64,000 nucleotides of DNA from Persicaria tinctoria. Its lineage: Eukaryota > Streptophyta > Magnoliopsida > Caryophyllales > Polygonaceae. Shown here one piece after another: positions 56,653-64,000 of the stretch. The DNA lies in NCBI GenBank assembly GCA_037127255.1, contig JBANSL010000013.1, positions 24,771,688 to 24,835,687 of the forward strand, in the 5' to 3' direction. Within the stretch, counting starts at the first letter, position 1. Each line of letters starts with the position of its first letter. Under the pieces are notes generated by a model that made no database searches, was not told the DNA's origin, and saw nothing but the letters and a program-made list of their open reading frames with translations. The translations under genes and the position numbers were made by a program.

Positions 56653-57408
56653 ACCATGGGGCTAGTTTTCGACACATTCAAATTCAGAGAGAAGAGTTAG
56701 AGAGTAGGAAAGAGAGAGCTTACGCCGAGAGGAGTTGGAGAGCGAGAGCAGATTTGGCTTCGATCGGTTGTCAACTTTATTTTATTTTGTTAATGCGAGT
56801 TAGTTTTCTTTTATTATTGATGAGTTTTCCTATGATGAAGAGTGAGTAATTCACCCACTTCCAGGGTCGGGGTGACCACGATGATAGTCATGCACTCTTG
56901 AGGTAAAGTTTTGATATTTATTATGTTTTGATCATCCACTCTCATTTATATGTTTATTTCCTACTCGAAAGAATAGAGATTCATGTTAACAACTTGAATT
57001 ATAAACAAAAAATCGGGAGATACTATTAGGGTTACATGAAAGGGTTATCTAATTGTTGAAAAAGGTGAAAGCTTACTCCTTTGATGTGATTACATAAATA
57101 TTTTATCTTATCTTTTGTGTGTTTGATTATCGTTGCAGTGATCCCTTACCTTGAAAGTTTGCACCTATATTACTTTATTTCTTTATTTACATATCCACCA
57201 CCAACCACCATTCCCTATCCATCCCTCGACATCGACCCATTCTTAGCCGATGTCGATAGAAACCCTCATCACATTTTCCCGCTATTCCGAAACCCCGAAA
57301 CCAACTAAACCTAGAACCGTTGACTTCTCTCCTGAGGACGAACCTGACTCCACTATCCTATAGTGGGGTCTTGACTATAAATTTATTTGGTCGGGAAACC
57401 TCTCGTCA
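56653..57408 (+). repeat. Gyp-G 5' LTR, second part
   Basis: Continues after the TATA box with CATGGGGCTAGTTTTCGAC and ends AACCTCTCGTCA. It aligns with 62364-63160 of the 3' LTR. Confidence 0.85.
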
Positions 57409-57411
57409 AAT

Positions 57412-57429
57412 TGGCGTCGTTGCCAGGGA
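57412..57429 (+). promoter_or_regulatory. Gyp-G primer binding site
   Basis: TGGCGTCGTTGCCAGGGA, the Gyp-A/B type with two C/G to T/A changes. Confidence 0.85.
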
Positions 57430-57491
57430 AGCAATCATTCGCGCCTTAGATAGCTTGATTTCACGTTTTCTTTAAGTTTCTTTGCAGATGT

Positions 57492-59126
57492 ATGCGCCGT
57501 TCTGGTCAACCACCTGAGTTTGACGCCTTAGACGACGCAGAACGTCTTATACACATCCTCTCTAGATTGAAAAAAAATCATAGCCACTGTGGAAACACAA
57601 AGTCAAATGATCGAGAGGCTTCAGAGGGAGCTAACAGCCAACAATGTTGCTCTCGCCGTTTAGAGAGCATGCGCTGAGCGGGAAGCGGAACAAAGGAGGC
57701 AGGCAGAAGCTGAGCTTTCCCTATATCCAACTACTGCAAAGGATTACATGCACCCGACTCTGATAGTGCTTGAATCGGCTATTCTAGAGTCCCTCCTAAT
57801 GACTTTGAAATTCTCACTGCATTCCTTACTGAAATTAAAAATAATGCTTTTGAAAGGAGATTTAATGAATGCCCTCTCGCTCATATTACTACTTTTGCTG
57901 ATATGTGCCAAACTATTGCTGAAGGTGCTACTCTTGAATGTGTAAGAATGAAAGCTTTTCGTTGGTCTCTTGCAGGTCCAACACTAAAGTTGCTTGAAGG
58001 AATATCCGCACGATCTCTCACAACATGGGCTGAGGTAAGGAATGCGTTTCTTAACAAATTCTTTCCTCCTGCCAAGACAGAGCTCCTACGCCAGAAGATT
58101 ACAGCTTTCAAACAAAATCTTGGGGAGCCGCTGACATGAGCATGGGATCGATACAAGGATCCACTGCGATCCTGCCCTACTCATGGGCAGCCACCATATG
58201 TAATTCAGGAGATTTTCTATAATTCTCTTGATCTAGCCGGCAAGGAGAGGATCAATCAATACACGCAATATGAATACCTCATGCAAACACCAGCAGAGGC
58301 GTGGTTATCCATCGAACGTCTCACCAACTTCGACAACACCTATGGGGGCTCTGCGAATTACGACGAAAACGCCTATGCAAGGCCAGTCCCAACCATGCCC
58401 TTATACGAGCCCTCTAAGGAGATTGATCCTGATGTCAAGGAGCAGTTCTACAAAGATCAAAATCGTAAGCTTCTTAAACAAGTTAAATATTTATCTATTA
58501 ACCAACTCTGCATTGAATGTGGTTCACAGCGGCACACCACCCCGGAGTGCCCACATACGGAGCAAGTCAGGTTAGCAGAAAATCATGAGAAGGTAGATTA
58601 CGCAGGGGGTCCCAATCGCCATATGGGGGACCAAAAGTTCTATCAACCACAATGGAACCAAGGTTCCCCTAGGAACCCCGCACCATACAGAACTCTAGGA
58701 CATCCAGAAAGAGACTAGCGGAAAAATGATCTACAGATGATCCTCGACGAGATGAGGAAAAACCAGGCACAACAGTAGCAATCCACCAGCACAATCCAGA
58801 CTCAACTCCACAACCTCAATACATGATTTCGCGAGATGGACATCTGGAAAAAGAACATAGAGACCCAAATGGGTCAACTTGCGCAACAGATCCCAAGACC
58901 ATCCGGAAAACTCCTTGGGCATACAGATACAAATCCTAAGGGGCAATTCGGACAAGTTGCTGCTATAAAGTTAAGAAGTGGGCACCAATTAGACGAGATA
59001 GAGGTCGAAAAGGAGAAGGAAGAAGCTAAAAATCCACTCGACGTAGAGCAGATCCCAGTCGATGCCGACCAGTCTACTCGACGTCGAGCTGATCCCAGTC
59101 GATGTCGACCAGCCACACAACCTTGA
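57492..59126 (+). pseudogene. Gyp-G gag with CCHC zinc knuckle (broken)
   Basis: Starts MRRSGQPPEFDALDDAERLI, identical in its first 11 residues to Gyp-B gag. A poly-A slip near 57575 shifts the frame. After it one frame can be followed from about 57903 to 59126: gag core (AFRWSLAGPTLKLLEG, NKFFPPAKTELL), knuckle C-IE-C-GSQR-H-TTPE-C (about 58505-58550), Pro/Gln-rich part, coiled coil, and IKLRSGHQLDEIEVEKEKEE. Stops interrupt at 58137 (TGA), 58716 (TAG), 58776 (TAG) and 58825 (TGA). Where Gyp-B has a TAG at 12140, this copy has TGG (AWDRYK), showing a Trp in the ancestor. Confidence 0.85.
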
Positions 59127-59205
59127 GGAAACTTCTGCACATCAACAACACTCGACATCGACTCTTGTAGTCGATGTCGAGGACCCTCCAGTCAACGTCG
59201 AGGAC
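59035..59205. repeat. TCGA-palindrome repeats in the Gyp-G coding linker
   Basis: Seven or eight units such as CTCGACGTAGAG, TCGATGCCGACC, TCGACGTCGA, TCGATGTCGA and TCGACATCGA between gag and protease. They are of the same types as the palindromes in the Gyp-G LTR. Confidence 0.85.
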
Positions 59206-59289
59206 TCTGTATCACCTCCGACAACTTCTGGCTCCAAATCCAAAGAAGACACTTCCGTTCCCTTCCAAGGTGCTAAAAGATCCCACTGC

Positions 59290-60090
59290 AGGTAAGTTTA
59301 AACGCTTTGTTAAGGTGCTTTAGGAACTAAATGTTTCAATTCCTTTTTCAGAAGTTCTTCAGGGGATGCCTTCATACGTCAAGTTCCTCAATGAGATCCT
59401 TAGCAACAAGCGATCAATAACAGAAATCGCAAGCAACTACAAAATGATGGATTTCCATGAGAAAAAACCTGACCCTGGTAAGTTTTCTATTACTGTGGGA
59501 TTTGGATAACATAGATATGCGGCACTGTGTGATCTAGGAGCGAGCGTGAGCATCATGCCCTTATCAATCTGGTCAAAGGTGAAGATATGAGCGCTAGGGC
59601 CTGTGGATGCCAAGCTATACATGACAAACAATACAATGGTCATCCCTACATGTATGGTTGTTAATGTCCCTGTCCAGGTTGGTAAGTTATATATTCCCGC
59701 ATATTTCCTTATTATAGATATGGCGGAAGATCCTGCTTGCCCTATTATTGTTGGTAGACCTTTTCTAGCTACAACAGATGCCAACATCAGCGTCAGGAAG
59801 CGATTGCTTACTTTCACGATAGGTAACGAGGTCTTAGACTTCTCTTTTGGCCCTACAAAGGAGGAAATTCCATGGCTAGAGGTGAAGAGCATAGGCAACC
59901 ATGGGGACGAGCAAACAACAACAGAGGAAAACGCCAAAAATCCACTCGACTTCGACAAAGCCTGGTCGACGTCGACTACCCAACACGACGTCGAGTACTC
60001 CCACTCGATGTCAACTTCCTCTAATGAGCTCCAGACCTGCAACAAACCTAAGTATGGGGTCTCTATACTCGACGTTGACTACCTGTACTA
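59290..60090 (+). pseudogene. Gyp-G aspartic protease (broken)
   Basis: Pre-protease helix (LNVSIPFSEVLQGMPSYVKF with gaps), then ALCDLGASVSIMPLSIWSK (about 59518-59576), then NTMVIPTCMVVNVPVQVGKL and CPIIVGRPFLATTDANIS (to about 59795), aligned with Gyp-B across the Gyp-A insertion point. TAA at about 59507 (a Gln codon in Gyp-B) and TGA at about 59588 (a Gly codon in Gyp-B) break the frame. It is followed by another palindrome-coding linker (59940-60100). Confidence 0.88.
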
Positions 60091-60099
60091 GACGTCGAC

Positions 60100-61780
60100 T
60101 AACCCTCAGCCCGAAGATTGATGTTTTGGGCACGAAAAGGTAAGATCAGGTACAATCCCTACCTCTCCTCCATCCATTAATAAAAATAAAAAGATTTTTG
60201 GAGAAGACAAGGCCCTGTGGCGAGCTAACATGCGCATGATTAGGACTAGAAAGAAGAAGAAGAAGGAAGGCAAATAATTCTACGCGAACAACAACTTATC
60301 AGCGGAGCTTGCATACTACAATCAGGTCCTAGATGATCCAAAAGAAGGGCCAGGCACAAGAGGCCCCCACATTAAGTGTTCCTAAGCACAAACGAAGAAG
60401 TCGGCCTAGCGACTCTAAAATCTAGAGCATTTACATAAACCATTTAAAATTTTCTTTTAGGGCTTTAAATCTTTTGGTTTTGGTTTTGGTTTTGAATAAT
60501 TCATGTGGAAAGTCTTGTCTTTGTGCGAAAACTAACAATTTTCAGGGCGAGAAGCGTAAAGGATCGCAAAGAGGGAAAAAGACAAAGTCCCTAACAGAAC
60601 AGTCGAAATCGACTAAGGCCAAGTCGATGTCGACTACAAGGAGAATCGAGCACACAGATCTACTCGACCTCAAGTAGGCCACTCGTCGTCGACTACCTAG
60701 GAGCCTCCTCGACTTCACCCTTCCACTCAACGCTGCAAACTGTACTCGACGTCGACTACTTCCATTATACTCGACATCCCCTATTTTGACTCCTCGACCT
60801 ATTATTGGGTGAGCTCCTTCCTTTACCTTTGTTTTATATTGATTTATACAGTGGGTACATTGTATATTCTATTGACGGGGTGGGGGGAAAGCTCATTATC
60901 ATTATTTTATATTATATATTCTTAATTTTGGTTTTACATGGTGAATTTTGGGTAAATTTTTAATTTTTATGCTTAATTACTAAACCCAAAGTTTGTTTTA
61001 TGAGACATCTCCTAAAGCATGTAAATTTTTCAAAGAAAAGAGTCATGGAAGCCAAGGCAAGACTCGACGATGCAAGAATAGATTTGTTAGAGATATTGCA
61101 TAAGATTGCTTAGAAAATGGAAGTCTCAATGACCTGCGGTTTTTTAGGTAAAACAACAAAAGTGCGGTAAATTGATGTTGCTTTTGACATATTGCACAAT
61201 AAAAGGATGAAGGACTTTATATTTTCCATATATGCTCATATTCATGATCCTAGCCATACCTATGCCTAGTTACATCACAAAATCCATATTATGAGCCTTA
61301 CTTATCTTTATATCATTATTACTCCACATATGCCTTACATATTGTCCATTTTTACCTTATGCCCTATCCGAGGATTATGTTAAGAATGGTAATCATTTTA
61401 TGGAGATATTATATGGTTTATTGTGTTGTTATATCATTATTGAAGTTTGGCAGGAAAGTTTCAAATTTATGGAAAATTTAATGAATGAAAGAAAATCCGA
61501 CCACCTAATGAGATAAAGGTAGATCGACCCTGCTCATTGAGATGTTAGTTCGACAGGATGGGACATACAGGCGAGGAGTCAAAAGCACTAAGTATCCGGG
61601 GCCATTCATGACACACATGTTTGCGACTCGTGAGAAGGCAGTGCTGAGGTTAGAAGGGTAAAATCATTATTATTGATAAAAGCATTGAGCGATTTAGTGA
61701 AAGGTGAGGAATCTGACGAAGAAGGAATGTGGTAAAGAAAGTCTAGAAATACTCCATTTCCCCGGATTTAACACCACATG
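60100..61780 (+). other. Gyp-G 3' domain
   Basis: Begins with a degenerate coding tail (DKALWRANMRMIRTRKKKKK, about 60208-60270); the GTCGGCCTAGCGACT...AAATCTAGAGC block it shares with Gyp-B (60400-60430) follows. Then come palindromes (60600-60790), the hairpin/polypurine module (60845-60888), AT-rich sequence conserved with Gyp-B (61040-61490), one CATGACACACATG module (61597-61634), and a stop at about 61783. The part that should hold the terminal polypurine tract is deleted. Confidence 0.75.
60845..60888 (+). promoter_or_regulatory. Gyp-G central polypurine tract with hairpin
   Basis: TATACAGTG-GGTA-CATTGTATA, a 9-bp stem with one G:U pair and a GGTA loop, then TGACGGGGTGGGGGGAAAG. It is in the same place as the Gyp-B central module. 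Confidence 0.8.
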
Positions 61781-61782
61781 GC

Positions 61783-62412
61783 AAAAGAAGGTCTACACAA
61801 GTTTCTGTTTAATATTGCAGAATTTGGAGCCATTCCGGGACGAAACCAAAAGGAGGAGACAAAGGCAAGATTCTACTCGATGTCAACAAAGTCCACTCGA
61901 CATCGACTACAGCTGGGACCAACACCAAGTCAAGGATTGAAGACGCACTCCACTCAAGCACGAGAAGTACTCGATGTCGAGTACTTTACTCGACGTCGAC
62001 TAGACCATGAAGATTTCTCGAGCTCGACGAAAAGAAACTGCTCAAGAGCTCTAAAGAGAAGCCGAGATCGACGAGACTACTTTACGCCTAGTACATCTAC
62101 TCGATCTCGACTACGCTGTTTTTTGGCCGCGAGTCCGTTGGGCCAATTCGAGGATGTGTGGGCTGCTTGAGCACGAAGCAAGACCGGTTCTACCACTATT
62201 TTATCAAGATCTATCTATGGAAGAGAAGATTTATTCACCACAAGGAGAGTTTAGATATTTACCTTTTTAAATCAATGTTTCTTTTATCCAAATTTATATC
62301 TTTAGGAATAGATAGAGTATGCTTTCCTTGACTAGCAAGGATTAAGCCCTATAAATAAAGCCCATGGGGCTATTTTTCGAGACATTCCGATTCAGAGAGA
62401 AGAGTTAGAGAG

Positions 62413-62460
<48 letters not shown>

Positions 62461-63168
62461 CTTAGGCTGAGAGGAGTTGGAGAGCGAGAGCGGATTTGGC
62501 TTTGATCAGTTGTAAGCTTTATTTTATTTTATTATTGCAAGTTAGTTTTCTTTTATTATTGATGAGTTTTCATATGATGAAGAGCGAGTAGTTCACCCAC
62601 TTCTAGGGTCATGGTGAGCCCGACGATAGTCATGCACACTTGAGGTAAAGTTTTGGTATTTATTATGTTTTGATCATCCACTGTCATTTATATGTTTATT
62701 GCCTACTCGAAAGAATATAGATTCGTGGTAACAATTTGAATTATAAACGTAAAATTGGTAGATACAATTAGGGTTACTTGAAAGGGTTATCTAATTGTTG
62801 GAAAAGGCAAAAGCTTACTCCTTTGATGTGATTATATAACTATTCTATCTTATCTTTTATGTGTTTGATTATCGTTGCGCTGATCCCTTAACTTGGAAGT
62901 TTGCACCTTTATTACTTTATTTCTTTATTTACATTCTGCACAGATTTTACCCGACACCAACCAACATTCCCTATCCATCCCTCGACATTGACCCATTCTT
63001 AGCCGACGTCGACTGCACCCCTCATCACATTTTCCCGCTATTTCCCAACCCCAAAACAAACTAAACCTAGATCCGCTGACTTCTCTCCTGAGGACGAACC
63101 TGACTCCACTATCCTATAGCGGGATCTTGACTATAAATTTATTTGGTCGAGAAACCCTCTCTTTACTT
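61783..63168 (+). repeat. Gyp-G 3' LTR, 5' end deleted
   Basis: Joins the 3' domain inside the LTR at about AGGTCTACACAAG, which corresponds to 39705 of the 5' LTR. About 120 bp of LTR start and the preceding polypurine tract are gone. It includes TCGA palindromes (61875-62115), TATAAATAAAGCCC (about 62350), a (GA)n tract (62416-62460) and a degenerate end. Confidence 0.82.
62416..62460. repeat. (GA)n microsatellite in the Gyp-G LTR
   Basis: About 45 bp of near-pure GA about 65 bp after the TATA box. The 5' LTR has only a short GA stretch here (56700-56715), so it expanded in this copy. Confidence 0.95.
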
Positions 63169-63296
63169 GCTCCATGCTTCTATGTCGGGGAATCTCCTTG
63201 GGTGAAGGCGAAGAACCAGCCTAACCTGATAAGTATTATTTGATTATGCTTATGGTTTTGGTTTTGACCCGGCTCCTCTGTGGCAAGTTGTACCTT
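63169..63296 (+). repeat. Gyp-F continuation (tentative)
   Basis: CTTGCTCC at the junction repeats the sequence left of Gyp-G, as expected for one target interrupted by it. Nothing else is recognised. Confidence 0.45.
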
Positions 63297-63785
63297 TGAT
63301 AATGCATATTTTATATATTCATTATAGGTATTTCTGATTGCATTTAGATAGTGGTTTTGCTTATGTTTGAGTCTAGTTTCGTATATTGCTTGTGAAGTAT
63401 TCGAGTTCGGAATCTACGCATTTTTAGTGTTTATTCTACAGAGTTACATTCATACCTTGAAAGGATTCTGGAAGAGCTTAAAAGACATGTTTTAGAGCAT
63501 ATGGAGGATGAGGAAGAAGCTAGAAAGGAACAAGGAACCAAAAAATTGAAGATAATTGAGGACAATTGAGGAAATCCAGTTACTGTAAGTGCAGTGCCCG
63601 TCGCCATTTACACCGCACCCGTCATGGGCCGGTTTCCAGCGTTGCGATTTTGGATCCAAAGACCATATTACCTATTATTATATTATTATTTCTATTAGGG
63701 TTTTGCCGACAACTTATGAGTCTATATTAGGTTTATTTAGTTCATTCAGCAGTGTGGGGCTATTGTGTGAAACTATGAACACCAT

Positions 63786-63840
<55 letters not shown>

Positions 63841-64000
63841 CCTATGAGTTGCTAAACTCATAGTTTCGCATGTGATTCGAAGACATGGTGGTGTTGATTA
63901 TGATGATTTGATTCTATTTAGTTATTTATATTCATATGTATCATCTTGTGCTTATTGATTATATTTGTGTTCCTTTTTATGATTAATTACTATTTAAGGA
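63297..64000 (+). repeat. Gyp-J LTR, left part (runs off the window)
   Basis: Starts TGATAATGCATATTTTATAT and shares with the Gyp-D LTR the block ATTCGAGTTCGGAATCTACG (63399-63418), which reads ATTCGAGTTCAGAATCTATG in Gyp-D. No polypurine tract precedes it, so it is a 5' or solo LTR. A (GA)n tract lies at 63787-63834. The end is outside the window. Confidence 0.65.
63787..63834. repeat. (GA)n microsatellite in Gyp-J
   Basis: 48 bp of AG repeats. Confidence 0.97.

Larger units (their letters stand above)
39590..63168 (+). mobile_element. Gyp-G: gag-protease Ty3/gypsy element, relative of Gyp-B
   Basis: 5' LTR 39590-40266 plus 56653-57408 (split by Gyp-I), PBS, gag and protease remnants, 3' domain and a 3' LTR missing its first ~120 bp. 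Proposed target duplication: GCTCA (39585-39589) against GCTCC (63169-63173). Gag and protease align with Gyp-B throughout. No reverse transcriptase or integrase core is present. The palindromes here are of TCGACGTCGA / TCGATGTCGA type. It carries more stops than Gyp-A and so is older. Confidence 0.85.

Noticed and set aside
57410..57430. tRNA-like sequences at the primer binding sites
   Set aside because: Only 14-19 bases complementary to tRNA 3' ends are present; no cloverleaf. They are PBSs, not tRNA genes.

Overview
The window is plant nuclear DNA made almost entirely of transposable elements. I found no host gene, tRNA, rRNA or CRISPR array. The evidence for a plant is Ty1/copia and Ty3/gypsy elements of plant type, a Mutator-like element (MULE) carrying a DUF1985 gene, long AT-rich stretches and many GA/TA microsatellites. 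The species cannot be named from the sequence. Element names below (Gyp-A, LARD-H and so on) are labels used only in this report.

Left half (1-32948): a decayed copia element (1-2144 and 6903-6990) is split by a minus-strand gypsy deletion derivative, Gyp-C (2145-6902, TSD CCATG). It is followed by a minus-strand LTR and 3' domain, Gyp-D (6991-9369). Gyp-D is split by Gyp-B (9370-32943, TSD ATCTC). Gyp-B carries two later insertions: Gyp-A (13529-20405) inside its protease gene, and a 7.9-kb MULE (24603-32477, 9-bp TSD) inside its 3' LTR. The MULE holds the 5' part of a transposase gene and, facing it, the 5' part of a DUF1985 gene.

Middle (32949-37081): AT-rich DNA with a ~0.7-kb imperfect inverted repeat around a 123-bp (TA)n tract, then a minus-strand gypsy protease fragment (Gyp-E).

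Right half (37082-64000): a nest four levels deep. LTR-like Gyp-F is split by Gyp-G (39590-63168). The 5' LTR of Gyp-G is split by Gyp-I (40267-56652). One LTR of Gyp-I is split twice: by a very young non-coding retrotransposon, LARD-H (40488-51855, 2957-bp LTRs, TSD CCTTA), and by a solo LTR of the Gyp-B/G group (52364-54200, TSD TAGAT). Another LTR, Gyp-J, runs off the right end.

How the elements work: Gyp-A, Gyp-B and Gyp-G carry gag and an aspartic protease but no reverse transcriptase, RNase H or integrase core, and LARD-H carries no protein at all. All of them would need enzymes from autonomous relatives elsewhere. What they do keep is cis-acting structure. The clearest items are a covarying stem with an AGGA loop just upstream of nearly every polypurine tract, a CATGACACCCATG module in the 3' domains, and short palindromes shared between a family's LTRs and its own coding linkers. 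All alignments and counts were made by eye.
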